Of a stretch of 64,000 nt of DNA, positions 17,719 to 25,982 are shown piece by piece. The notes under the pieces are model-generated. The model was not told the origin of the DNA. It did no database searches and saw only the letters and a program-made list of their open reading frames with translations. Position 1 is the first letter of the stretch. Every line of letters begins with the position of its first letter. This stretch comes from Levilinea saccharolytica (lineage in GTDB: Bacteria; Chloroflexota; Anaerolineae; Anaerolineales; Anaerolineaceae): the NCBI RefSeq assembly GCF_001306035.1, contig NZ_LGCM01000002.1, positions 113,189 through 177,188 of the forward strand, written 5' to 3'. A program made the position numbers and the translations under genes.

Positions 17719-17958
17719 GTGAAGGAGTTAATCGAGTACATTGCCCTGTCCCTGGTGGAAGACCCGAGCTGCGTGCAGGTTCGCCAGGAAAGAAGCGGAG
17801 GGAATAAAATCCGCTTTGAACTGCGGGTGTGCAAAGAGGACATGGGTCGAGTCATCGGCAAAAACGGCCGGGTGGCGAATGCCATGCGGGTGCTGCTGCG
17901 GGTTGCGGCGGCGCGCGAGGGCAAACAAGCGATCCTGGATGTCGTAGAGCCGCGATGA
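17719..17958 (+). CDS. khpA: KH-domain RNA-binding protein KhpA (YlqC family)
   Basis: A 79-residue single KH domain protein with the GxxG loop in VIGKNGRVANAM (about 50-61). KhpA binds RNA, often with KhpB/EloR, and affects cell division and sRNA function in Gram-positive bacteria. The start is GTG at 17719, with GGAAGGAGAG just before; the frame is open further upstream but overlaps rpsP. Its TGA overlaps the rimM ATG (ATGA), indicating coupled translation. Confidence 0.92.
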   Translation: MKELIEYIALSLVEDPSCVQVRQERSGGNKIRFELRVCKEDMGRVIGKNGRVANAMRVLLRVAAAREGKQAILDVVEPR

Positions 17959-18518
17959 CCCCACGCCGAATGGTTTCTTCCGAAGATCATCAACAACCAA
18001 CAGGCTCGCCCGTTGAGGGCGAGCCTGTGTACTTGGCTGTTGGCCTGCTGCGCAAGCCGCACGGGGTGAAGGGTGAAATTTCCATGCAGGTGCTGACGGA
18101 TTTCCCTGAGCGCCTGCGCAAGGGAAAAGTGATTTTGGTGGGCGAGGATCACCGCCCGCTGAAAATTGAGGCGGTGCGTTGGCACGGTAACAGCCTGCTG
18201 TTGAAATTTGCCGAATTTTCAGATTGTGACGAGGTGGGGGTGCTGCGCAATTTGATGGTGTATGTGAGCGCCAAAGAACTGCCCGCCTTGCCGGAAGGCG
18301 AATATTATTACCACCAATTGATCGGCCTGTCGGTGGTGGACGAAGCCGGTCAGACGTTGGGCGAGCTGGCTGAGATTTTGGAAACGCGCGCCAACGATGT
18401 GTATGTGGTGAAGGACGAAAGCGGCAAGGAACTTTTGCTGCCGGTGACGGACGAAGTGATTTTACGGGTGGATTTGGCCGCGGGTGAGATGGTGGTGCGC
18501 CCGCCGGAGTGGTTGTAG
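17955..18518 (+). CDS. rimM: Ribosome maturation factor RimM
   Basis: A 187-residue RimM, which binds S19 and helps mature the 30S subunit. The N-terminal beta-barrel begins at YLAVGLLRKPHGVKGEI (about 25-41) and the PRC-barrel domain at GEYYYHQLIGLSVVDE (about 116-131). The start ATG at 17955 overlaps the khpA stop, favouring it over ATG 17970. About 22 residues precede the conserved domain and lie over a 12-bp hairpin (18000-18028). The next gene is dprA rather than trmD, the more usual follower. Confidence 0.95.
   Translation: MTPRRMVSSEDHQQPTGSPVEGEPVYLAVGLLRKPHGVKGEISMQVLTDFPERLRKGKVILVGEDHRPLKIEAVRWHGNSLLLKFAEFSDCDEVGVLRNLMVYVSAKELPALPEGEYYYHQLIGLSVVDEAGQTLGELAEILETRANDVYVVKDESGKELLLPVTDEVILRVDLAAGEMVVRPPEWL
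18000..18028 (+). promoter_or_regulatory. Perfect 12-bp hairpin in the 5' coding region of rimM
   Basis: ACAGGCTCGCCC and GGGCGAGCCTGT pair fully around the 5-nt loop GTTGA. No U-tract follows, so it is not a terminator. It lies over codons 16-25, in the part of RimM that precedes the conserved domain, and may slow or couple translation. Confidence 0.5.
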
Positions 18519-18533
18519 GGGGGAGTCAGCTGA

Positions 18534-19655
18534 ATGGACCCCAGGGCCTACTGGGTCGGATTTAACCGGGTTAAAGGCATTGGCGCGGTGCGCTTTCGGG
18601 CGCTGCTGGATTTTTTCGGCAGCGCCGAATTGGCGTGGCAGGCGCCCGCTGAGGCCTACCTTGAGGCGGGGCTGAGCGCAAAGATCGTTGAGAACTTGCT
18701 GAACACGCGCCAATCGCTGGATTTGCAAACCTATTGGGAGAAAATTCAAGCCGCGGGAATCGCAGTTTTGACCTGGGATGATGTCGAATACCCGCGGCGG
18801 TTGCGCGAGGTGGATCAATCGCCGCCGGTGCTCTATCTGCGCGGGGAGTTGACGCTGGCGGATGAGTGGGCGGTGGCGATTGTGGGCACACGCGGGGTGA
18901 GCGCTTACGGGCGGCAGGCGGCGCAGGATCTGGCGGCTTGCCTGGCGCAAAACGGCATCACCGTGGTCAGTGGGCTGGCGCGCGGGGTGGATGGCGAAGC
19001 GCACCACGCTGCCCTGGAAGCCGGTGGGCGCACGTTGGCGGTGTTGGGCTGCGGGGTAGACCGCATTTACCCGCCAGAACACCGTAAACTGGCCGAACGG
19101 GTGATCCGCAGCGGGGCTGTGCTGAGCGATTACGCCCCGGGAACCGAGCCGGAGAGCAGCAATTTTCCCCCGCGCAACCGAATTATCTCCGGTCTGTCGC
19201 TGGCGACGGTGGTGATTGAGGCGGGCACGACCAGCGGCGCGCTAATCACGGCGACTTTTGCCGTGGAACAGGGGCGCGAGGTGTTTGCTGTGCCCGGCAG
19301 CATCTATTCCCCATTAAGCAAGGGGCCGAACCAATTGATCCAACAGGGCGCGCGTCCGCTGCTGCGGCCTGAGGATGTTCTGGACGCCCTGAACTTGAAA
19401 CAGGTGCAGGAATACCGCGCGGTGCGGATTCAGATGCCAGAAGACCCGGTGGAAAGCGGTTTGCTGCGCACTTTGGATCAAGAGCCGCTGCATATTGATG
19501 AGATATCGGCGCGGTCGGGCTTGCCAATCGCCCAAGTATCGGCTACACTCACGCTACTTGAGCTCAAGGGCCTGGTTCGCCAGGTGGGCGGCATGAATTA
19601 TGTGGCCGTACGCGAGCGCTTATCCACATATCAGGCAGGCAGGGATGGAAGCTAA
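18534..19655 (+). CDS. dprA: DNA-processing protein DprA
   Basis: DprA protects incoming single-stranded DNA and loads RecA during natural transformation. The 373 residues contain an N-terminal SAM/HhH-like region (VGFNRVKGIGAVRFRALL), the Rossmann-like core with VGTRGVSAYG (about 121-130) and GLARGVDGEAHHAAL (about 144-158), IEAGTTSGALITA, and a C-terminal winged helix (LHIDEISARSGLP). GGGGGAG precedes the ATG, and it follows rimM by 15 nt. No other competence gene is in the window. The last 11 nt overlap the next gene. Confidence 0.97.
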   Translation: MDPRAYWVGFNRVKGIGAVRFRALLDFFGSAELAWQAPAEAYLEAGLSAKIVENLLNTRQSLDLQTYWEKIQAAGIAVLTWDDVEYPRRLREVDQSPPVLYLRGELTLADEWAVAIVGTRGVSAYGRQAAQDLAACLAQNGITVVSGLARGVDGEAHHAALEAGGRTLAVLGCGVDRIYPPEHRKLAERVIRSGAVLSDYAPGTEPESSNFPPRNRIISGLSLATVVIEAGTTSGALITATFAVEQGREVFAVPGSIYSPLSKGPNQLIQQGARPLLRPEDVLDALNLKQVQEYRAVRIQMPEDPVESGLLRTLDQEPLHIDEISARSGLPIAQVSATLTLLELKGLVRQVGGMNYVAVRERLSTYQAGRDGS

Positions 19656-20736
19656 TTTTTACGCGGTGATCATGGCTGGCGGGGGTGGAACCCGCCTGTG
19701 GCCGCTTTCTGTGCAGGAACGCCCGAAACAGATGTTGAGCCTGAACGGCAAACGCACCCTGTTTCAGATGGCGGTAGACCGGCTGGAGGGGTTGTTCCCC
19801 GCCGAGCGCATTTTGGTGGTGACCGTGGCAGAGCAGGCCAGGAAACTTCAGGAACAGGTTCCGGAGATTCCGGCCGAAAATTACCTGTTGGAGCCCATGC
19901 CGCGCGGCACGGCTTCGGTGGTGGGCTATGCGGCGGCGGTGCTGGCGCAGCGCGACCCCGGGGCGGTGATGGCGGTGCTGACCGCGGATCATTTCATCGA
20001 AGAGGTGGAGCATTTTCAGGCGGTGCTGCGTGCGGCCAAAAGCGTGGCGGAGCAGGGCTATCTGGTGACGTTGGGCATTCGCCCGACGGCCCCGGCCACA
20101 GGGTACGGCTACATTCAGCGCGGGGAAAGCCTGGGCGCTTTTGGCGGCCAGGAGGTCTTTCGCGTGCAGCGCTTCAAGGAAAAGCCAGATGAAGCCACCG
20201 CCCGCGGCTTCTTGGAACGCGGCGATCACGATTGGAACTCCGGCATGTTCATTTGGACGGTGGAACAGATCCTGGCGGAGATTGCGCGCTGGATGCCGGA
20301 GCTTTCGGAAAAATTGGCTGCCATTCGCAAGGCATGGGATACCCCTGAACGCGGCGCAGTTTTGGCGCAGATTTGGCCGACCATCCAGCCCCAGACGGTG
20401 GACTATGGGATTATGGAAAAAGCCGAACGGGTGGCCGTGGTGGCGGGGGCGGATTTGGGTTGGAATGATGTGGGCAGTTGGGATTCGCTGTTTGAGGTGC
20501 TGGAAGGGGACGAGCACGGCAACTTGGTGGTGAACGCCCAGCACCTGGGTTTGGATACGCACGCTTCGCTGGTGGTGGGGGACGGCAGCGAACGTCTGTT
20601 GGTGACCGTGGGTTTGGACGATATGATCCTGGTGGACAGCGGCAGCGCCTTGTTGGTGTGCCCGCGCAGCCAGGCGCAAAAAGTACGTGAGATTGTGAAG
20701 CTGTTGAAAGAAAACGGCTATCATCGCTATCTTTAG
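19645..20736 (+). CDS. manC: Mannose-1-phosphate guanylyltransferase
   Basis: This enzyme makes GDP-mannose from mannose-1-phosphate and GTP in the cytoplasm. The 363 residues start with the nucleotidyltransferase signature MAGGGGTRLWPLS (10-22) followed by ERPKQML, and contain FIWTVEQI and DLGWNDVGSWDSL, typical of the ManC/GMP family. The length indicates a single-function enzyme without the C-terminal mannose-6-phosphate isomerase cupin of longer homologues. The start at 19645 lies inside the dprA end. GDP-mannose could feed the glycosyltransferases at 36-50 kb. Confidence 0.93.
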   Translation: MEANFYAVIMAGGGGTRLWPLSVQERPKQMLSLNGKRTLFQMAVDRLEGLFPAERILVVTVAEQARKLQEQVPEIPAENYLLEPMPRGTASVVGYAAAVLAQRDPGAVMAVLTADHFIEEVEHFQAVLRAAKSVAEQGYLVTLGIRPTAPATGYGYIQRGESLGAFGGQEVFRVQRFKEKPDEATARGFLERGDHDWNSGMFIWTVEQILAEIARWMPELSEKLAAIRKAWDTPERGAVLAQIWPTIQPQTVDYGIMEKAERVAVVAGADLGWNDVGSWDSLFEVLEGDEHGNLVVNAQHLGLDTHASLVVGDGSERLLVTVGLDDMILVDSGSALLVCPRSQAQKVREIVKLLKENGYHRYL

Positions 20737-20748
20737 GAGAGCACTGCG

Positions 20749-23055
20749 TTGGAAGCTTATTGCGTAAAATGCAAGACAAAACGAGAAGTTCAGGAAGCAC
20801 AAGCCGAATTTAACGCCACAGGCGCGCCGGTGACCCGCGGGCGCTGCGGCGTGTGTGGGACGACGCTGTACCGCATTGGGCGCACTCCGGCGCACGAGGG
20901 CATGGAAGCCCCGCAGCGCAAAGCGGTGCGCAAGCGCAGCGGCAAGCTGGTGATTGTGGAATCGCCGGCTAAGGCGCGCACTGTGGGCCGTTTTTTGGGC
21001 AAGGGTTATACCGTGCGCGCCTCGGTGGGGCATGTGCGCGATCTGCTGCGTTCGCAGCTTTCGGTGGATGTGGATCACAACTTTGAGCCGAAATACCGCA
21101 TTCCCAATGAAAAACGGCCGGTGGTGAAAGAGATCAAGCAGCTGGCGCAGAAAGCCGAAGAAATTTACCTGGCGACCGACCCGGACCGCGAAGGGGAAGC
21201 CATTGCCTGGCATTTGATGGAAGCGGCAGAGATTGAGCCGGAAATTACACGTCGGGTGGTGTTTCATGAGATCACCGAGCCGGCCATTCAGGAAGCATTT
21301 GAGCACCCGCGTTCGATTGACATGTCATTGGTGGACGCTCAGCAGGCCCGGCGGGTCTTGGACCGGCTGGTGGGGTACAGCATCAGCCCGATCCTGTGGG
21401 AGAAGGTGCGCAGCCGCCTTTCGGCTGGCCGGGTGCAGTCTGTGGCGCTGCGGTTGATTGTGGAACGCGAACGTGAAATTGAGGCCTTTGAGCCAGAGGA
21501 ATATTGGACAATTAAGGCCGAGCTGAAGCCGCAGGGCGGAAAAACCAGCTTTGTGGCGCGCCTGGTGCGCATGGATGACGAAGAACCCGCGCTGACCAGC
21601 CAGGCGGCGACTGAGGCGGTGACGGCGGACATGCAGCAGGGGGCTTACAGCATTCAAAAGATCAAACGGTCGGAGCGGCGGCGAAAGCCGATGGCCCCCT
21701 TTATCACCAGTTCTCTGCAGCAAGAGGCTTCGAGGCGGCTGGGGTTCACCGCGAAACGCACGATGGCCCTGGCACAGCAGTTGTATGAAGGGTTGGATGT
21801 GGGCGAGGGCGGGACGACCGGCCTGATCACCTACATGCGTACGGATTCGACCCAGGTGTCGGAAGTGGCATTGAAAGAAGTGCGCGAGTTGATTGCCCAG
21901 AATTACGGCGGCGATTTCTTGCCTGCTGTGCCGCCTCAATATAAGACGCGGGCCAAAGGTGCGCAGGAAGCCCATGAGGCCATCCGGCCCACCTCCGTGC
22001 GGCGTCTGCCGGAGGCGATTAAGGCCAGCCTGACCCACGACCAATTCCGTCTGTATCAACTGATCTGGAAGAATTTTGTGGCTTCGCAGATGGAAGCGGC
22101 GGTGTACGATACGGTTTCGGTGGATGTGGTGGGCAAAACCCCCTCGCACGAATACGGGCTGCGCGCCTCCGGTTCCACGGTGCGCTTCCCCGGTTATTTG
22201 GTGGTGTATGAAGAGGCGCTGGACGAGGATTTGCGCTCCGACGAAGAGATGGTGCGCATTCCGGCGGGCCTGGAAGAAAACCAGACCCAAAAACTGGTGG
22301 CGCTGCTGCCGGAACAGCACTTCACCCAGCCGCCGCCGCGTTTTTCGGAGGCCAGCCTGGTGCAGAACCTGGAAGAACACGGCATTGGCCGCCCTTCCAC
22401 CTACGCGGCGATCATTTCGACCATTCAAGAACGCGGGTATGTGTACCGTGAGGCCAAGCGCCTGCTGCCGACGGAAACCGGCATGACGGTGAACGATTTG
22501 CTGGTGGCGCACTTCCCCGACATTGTGGACACCAATTTCACCGCCAACATGGAAGAGAATCTGGATCAGGTGGCGGAGGGTAAGGCGGTTTGGGCGGACG
22601 TGGTGCGCGAATTTTACGACCGCTTCGGCCCCGAAGTGGCGCGGGCGCAGGCGGAGATGCCGGCGGCTAAGGCCGAACTGGAAAAAGTGGGGCGCGCCTG
22701 CCCGCTGTGCGGCCATGATCTGGTGATCCGCTGGGGGCGGTTTGGCAAATTTATCAGCTGCAGCAATTTCCCGGAATGCCGCCACACCGAAGCCTGGCTG
22801 GAGGTGATTGGGGTGAAATGCCCCAAGGACGGCGGCGAGATTGTGCAGCGTAAAACGCGCAAGGGACGTGTATTTTACGGCTGTGCCAATTACCCGACCT
22901 GCGATTTCACCTCGTGGAAGCAGCCCATCGCTCAGCCTTGCCCGAAATGCGGCGGCCTTCTGGTGGTTGCCAACAAACGCGAGGTGCAGTGTACGGCCTG
23001 CGGCGAGTCGTTCTTAAATGAGCAGCTTGAAGCGGTGGATTCTGAGAAGGCATGA
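20749..23055 (+). CDS. topA: DNA topoisomerase I with N-terminal DUF5679 zinc ribbon
   Basis: Type IA topoisomerase that relaxes negative supercoils. The 768 residues begin with a small zinc ribbon (CVKCKTK...CGVCGTTLYRIGRT, about 1-45) of the DUF5679 type, then the TOPRIM domain from about 66 (LVIVESPAKA, DPDREGEAIAWH), the core with catalytic Tyr362 in GLITYMRTDST, and three C-terminal zinc-finger units (CPLCGHDL...CSNFPEC; CPKDGG...CANYPTC; CPKCGG...CTACGE). The start is TTG at 20749 with AGGAGAG 8 nt before. The N-terminal ribbon is unusual for TopA. It follows the mannose enzyme by 12 nt. Confidence 0.96.
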   Translation: MEAYCVKCKTKREVQEAQAEFNATGAPVTRGRCGVCGTTLYRIGRTPAHEGMEAPQRKAVRKRSGKLVIVESPAKARTVGRFLGKGYTVRASVGHVRDLLRSQLSVDVDHNFEPKYRIPNEKRPVVKEIKQLAQKAEEIYLATDPDREGEAIAWHLMEAAEIEPEITRRVVFHEITEPAIQEAFEHPRSIDMSLVDAQQARRVLDRLVGYSISPILWEKVRSRLSAGRVQSVALRLIVEREREIEAFEPEEYWTIKAELKPQGGKTSFVARLVRMDDEEPALTSQAATEAVTADMQQGAYSIQKIKRSERRRKPMAPFITSSLQQEASRRLGFTAKRTMALAQQLYEGLDVGEGGTTGLITYMRTDSTQVSEVALKEVRELIAQNYGGDFLPAVPPQYKTRAKGAQEAHEAIRPTSVRRLPEAIKASLTHDQFRLYQLIWKNFVASQMEAAVYDTVSVDVVGKTPSHEYGLRASGSTVRFPGYLVVYEEALDEDLRSDEEMVRIPAGLEENQTQKLVALLPEQHFTQPPPRFSEASLVQNLEEHGIGRPSTYAAIISTIQERGYVYREAKRLLPTETGMTVNDLLVAHFPDIVDTNFTANMEENLDQVAEGKAVWADVVREFYDRFGPEVARAQAEMPAAKAELEKVGRACPLCGHDLVIRWGRFGKFISCSNFPECRHTEAWLEVIGVKCPKDGGEIVQRKTRKGRVFYGCANYPTCDFTSWKQPIAQPCPKCGGLLVVANKREVQCTACGESFLNEQLEAVDSEKA

Positions 23056-23129
23056 AGTTTGCAACCCTTGAATTGGGAAAAGAATCCAGGAGAAGGCGGT
23101 TTTTGGTTGCGTTGAACTAACTTTTGTTC

Positions 23130-23135
23130 TAAAAT
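23130..23135 (+). promoter_or_regulatory. Candidate -10 before the conserved membrane protein gene
   Basis: TAAAAT with TTGCGT (23107-23112) exactly 17 nt upstream. The -35 matches only the first three bases. It would give a leader of about 60 nt for the gene at 23204. Confidence 0.35.
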
Positions 23136-23203
23136 AACAAGTAACGCTATTCTTAAGGCCAATTCTACCTGGCTGTCATCAATGGAAGCTGCAGGAGATA
23201 ACT

Positions 23204-24238
23204 ATGGAAAAGATACGTGAGCTGCTTGGTAAGCCCCTGATCACCGCGGTGTTGGGTTTTGTGTTGGGCTTGATCATTGGCCTGCCGATTTTGGGCTGGG
23301 GTTTGTGGCCGGTGAAGTGGGTGGATGCTTCTGCCGAACATTTGCGGGCCGACCTGCGCGCGGATTACCTGCGCATGGCGGTTGAATCCTTTGGCCAGAG
23401 GCCGGATGAGGCACTGGCGATCCAGCGCTTCAAAGAACTGGGCGCCAAGGGCAGCGAAGCCCTGACGCAGGTGGCGGCAGACCCGACGATGAATTCTAAG
23501 ACGGTGCAGGAATTCAGCCGGCTGGTGCAGGTGGATGTGGCCCCCGCAGCCCCGGCTGAGCAGGGCACCCCGGCGGCTGGTGCGCCCGCGGTTCCCGCGG
23601 CCCCGGCAGCTGAGAGCGGCGGCCCGAACTTTGCCTTGCTGTTGGGCATCTTCTGCGTGCTCACTCTGGTAATCGGCGCGATTTTGCTGTATTTCCTGGT
23701 GCTGCGCAAACGCAGCGGCGGGGGCGTCTTGAACCAGGCTAGCCGCCAGGCGCACGAAGCCAGCCGCACGGCGACCCGCACCGATTTTGAAGCCGAAGGC
23801 CAAGAAGCGCCCATCGCCCAGTTTATGACCACCTACATGCTTGGCGACGATCTGTATGACGACTCGTTCAGCATTGACTCTCCCTCGGGAGAATTCCTGG
23901 GTGAATGCGGCGTGGGCATTTCGGAGACGGTGGGGGTGGGAGACCCGAAGAAGGTGACGGCCTTTGAGGTGTGGCTGTTTGATAAGAACGACATTCAAAC
24001 GGTGACCAAGGTGCTGATGAGCCGCCACGCTTTTGAGGATTTGGCGTTGAACCAGCGCCTGGCCTCGAAGGGCGAACCCGTTCTGCTGGAGCCGAAGAAG
24101 CGCATTCTGCTGGAAACCAAGACCCTGCAGCTGGAAGCTCGCATCGCGGACATGAGCTACGGTCAGGGGCCGGTGGGCGACAGCGCCTTCTTTGACCGGG
24201 TGACGCTGGAACTGGCAATCTGGCCGAAGGCCGGATAA
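23204..24238 (+). CDS. Conserved bitopic membrane protein of unknown function
   Basis: A 344-residue protein. Segment one (about 11-31) is hydrophobic, followed by a helical soluble region (40-120), an Ala/Pro linker (124-145), a second membrane helix (about 145-168, LLLGIFCVLTLVIG), and a C-terminal domain of about 170 residues with acidic and beta-strand character (DDLYDDSFSIDS; ECGVGISETVG; VTAFEVWLFDKND). I do not recognise a named family. AGGAGA precedes the ATG by 7 nt. It has its own candidate promoter and a terminator, so it looks like a separate unit after topA. Confidence 0.8.
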   Translation: MEKIRELLGKPLITAVLGFVLGLIIGLPILGWGLWPVKWVDASAEHLRADLRADYLRMAVESFGQRPDEALAIQRFKELGAKGSEALTQVAADPTMNSKTVQEFSRLVQVDVAPAAPAEQGTPAAGAPAVPAAPAAESGGPNFALLLGIFCVLTLVIGAILLYFLVLRKRSGGGVLNQASRQAHEASRTATRTDFEAEGQEAPIAQFMTTYMLGDDLYDDSFSIDSPSGEFLGECGVGISETVGVGDPKKVTAFEVWLFDKNDIQTVTKVLMSRHAFEDLALNQRLASKGEPVLLEPKKRILLETKTLQLEARIADMSYGQGPVGDSAFFDRVTLELAIWPKAG

Positions 24239-24270
24239 CCGTTCGCACGGCGAACTGATTGGGAAAGTAA

Positions 24271-24307
24271 AAGCGGCTGCTCTGTGACGGGCAGCCGCTT
24301 CTCTTTA
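24271..24307. terminator. Bidirectional terminator between convergent genes
   Basis: AAGCGGCTGC and GCAGCCGCTT pair perfectly (24271-24280, 24291-24300) around a 10-nt loop. CTCTTTA follows on the plus strand and TTTTACTTT on the minus strand, so it can serve both the membrane protein gene and greA. Confidence 0.85.
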
Positions 24308-24335
24308 TGGGGTTGGAACGAGGTCGGGCAGCGAT

Positions 24336-24803
24336 TTACTCGATGCGCGTGATTTTAAGCTGGATGGAACCGCCAGGAGTTTCGGCGCTGACCACATCCC
24401 CAACGCGGCGGCCCAAGAGGGCTTTGCCGATGGGGGATTCATGCGAGATGCGCCCCTTGGTGGGGTCGGCTTCTTTGGGACCCACCAGGTGGTAGGTTTC
24501 TTCGGGGAAGTCTTCTTCTTGAATGGTGACGTGATCGCCGATATTGACCTGAGAGGTGTCTTTTTTCATATCATCAATGATGATGGTATGGGAGAGAATG
24601 GCTTCCAATTCCTGAATGCGCCCTTCCAGGAAGCCCTGCTCTTCTTTGGCGGCGGTGTAATCGGCGTTTTCCGAGAGATCACCCATCTGAATAGCGGCGC
24701 GCAGGCGGGCTGCCAGGGCTTCGCGGGCGGGGCCTTTGAGATAGACCAGCTCTTCCTGCAAACGTTTTGCGCCTTCGGCGGTCAAATAGGATACATCGGG
24801 CAT
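24336..24803 (-). CDS. greA: Transcription elongation factor GreA
   Basis: GreA enters the secondary channel of RNA polymerase and stimulates cleavage of backtracked RNA. The 155 residues have the N-terminal coiled coil with the acidic tip GDLSENADYTAAKEEQ (about 41-56) and the C-terminal FKBP-like domain (ISHESPIGKALLGRRVGD). GGAGG lies before the ATG. It is the last gene of the five-gene minus-strand operon, 21 nt after dgt, and ends at a bidirectional terminator. Confidence 0.97.
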   Translation of the reverse strand: MPDVSYLTAEGAKRLQEELVYLKGPAREALAARLRAAIQMGDLSENADYTAAKEEQGFLEGRIQELEAILSHTIIIDDMKKDTSQVNIGDHVTIQEEDFPEETYHLVGPKEADPTKGRISHESPIGKALLGRRVGDVVSAETPGGSIQLKITRIE

Positions 24804-24824
24804 TGCAATACCTCCAAGCAGCTG

Positions 24825-25976
24825 TTACGGCAGCACCGTAGGATCAAATAATTTTTGGTATTCGTTAATTGCGTACCGGTCGGTCATCCCCGCGATGTAA
24901 TCACACACGGTGCGTTCCAGCCCAATTTCTGGGATGGACTGCTTGGCCTGGGGCGGCAGGATGGCCGGTTCGCTGCAGTAGGCCTCAAACAGGTGGGTGA
25001 GGGTGCGTTCCGCTTTGACGGCCATGCGCATGACGCGGTGATGACGGTAGAGGTTGGCAAAGAGAAAATCTTTGATTTGCCGGTTACGGCGGTGGGTCTC
25101 TTCGCTGAAACCGATCACATTATAAGGCAGGCGCTGTAATTCGTCCACGGATTGCACACCGCTTTGCCGCAGGTTCTGGCTGGTGGTTTGAATCAGATCG
25201 GTGACTTCCAGGCCGATGAGGCGGCGGATGATGCGGTGGCGGTCAAGGGCCTGCAGGGGTTCGCCTTTCCAGCCGATTTGTTCGGTGACGATGATCCATA
25301 AATCCATGCTTTCCAACATGGACGGGGTGATCATGCCAGAGCGCAGGCCGTCGTCGAGGTCGTGGGCGGTGTAGGCCAGTTCATCGGCGGCGTTGGCGAT
25401 TTGGGCTTCCAGGTGGCCGCGCAGATCGGGATTGAAATCTTTGGCGTCGGAGCGGTCGTACTCGGTTTCGTGCTTTACCAGCCCTTCCAGCACTTCCCAG
25501 GTGAGGTTGAGACCAGGAAAATCGGGATAGCGCTCTTCCAATTGGGTGACGATGCGGAAGGATTGCTTGTTGTGCTCAAAGCCGCCGTGATCGCGCATGA
25601 GGCGAGCCAGGACGCTTTCACCGGAGTGGCCGAAGGGCGGATGCCCCAGGTCGTGCGCCAGGCAGATGGTTTCGGTCACGTCCTCGTTGGCCCCCAGCGC
25701 GCGGGCTACCGTGCGGCCGATTTGGGCCACTTCGAGGGTGTGGGTGAGGCGGGTACGGTAATAGTCGCCCTCATAGTTGATAAACACCTGGGTTTTGTAT
25801 TCCAGGCGGCGGAAAGCGCTGGTGTGCAGAATGCGGTCGCGGTCGCGCTGAAAGGTGGTGCGGTAATCGGGTTCGTCTTCGGGATGCAGCCGCCCGCGGG
25901 ATTGGCTGGCGCGCAGGCCGTAGGGGGCCAGAGTCTGATCTTCAATTTGTTCGAGAGCCTGTCGAGACATGATCAT
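24825..25976 (-). CDS. dgt: Deoxyguanosinetriphosphate triphosphohydrolase-like protein
   Basis: HD-domain enzyme that releases triphosphate from dNTPs. The 383 residues contain the metal ligands H79 (RLTHTLEVAQ), H108-D109 (CLAHDLGHPPFGHSGE) and a later Asp in AYTAHDLDDG, with FRRLEYKTQV typical of the dGTPase type-2 subgroup. The start ATG at 25976 has GGAG 11 nt upstream; an in-frame ATG at 25970 is the alternative. It starts 6 nt after the stop of the isopentenyl phosphate kinase gene, so it is co-transcribed. Confidence 0.95.
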   Translation of the reverse strand: MIMSRQALEQIEDQTLAPYGLRASQSRGRLHPEDEPDYRTTFQRDRDRILHTSAFRRLEYKTQVFINYEGDYYRTRLTHTLEVAQIGRTVARALGANEDVTETICLAHDLGHPPFGHSGESVLARLMRDHGGFEHNKQSFRIVTQLEERYPDFPGLNLTWEVLEGLVKHETEYDRSDAKDFNPDLRGHLEAQIANAADELAYTAHDLDDGLRSGMITPSMLESMDLWIIVTEQIGWKGEPLQALDRHRIIRRLIGLEVTDLIQTTSQNLRQSGVQSVDELQRLPYNVIGFSEETHRRNRQIKDFLFANLYRHHRVMRMAVKAERTLTHLFEAYCSEPAILPPQAKQSIPEIGLERTVCDYIAGMTDRYAINEYQKLFDPTVLP

Positions 25977-25982
25977 GGGGGG

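Noticed and set aside
19620..19628. TTATCCACA, a perfect DnaA box, and TTATTCACA at 52736-52744
   Set aside because: Each is isolated; no cluster, AT-rich unwinding region or dnaA/dnaN genes are nearby, so no replication origin is supported.
19564..21306. 580-codon minus-strand frame across the mannose enzyme and topA
   Set aside because: Shadow of two certain genes; composition rich in His/Arg/Gln and no recognisable domain.
21325..22785. 486-codon minus-strand frame inside topA
   Set aside because: Shadow frame of a certain gene, with no domain or start signal.
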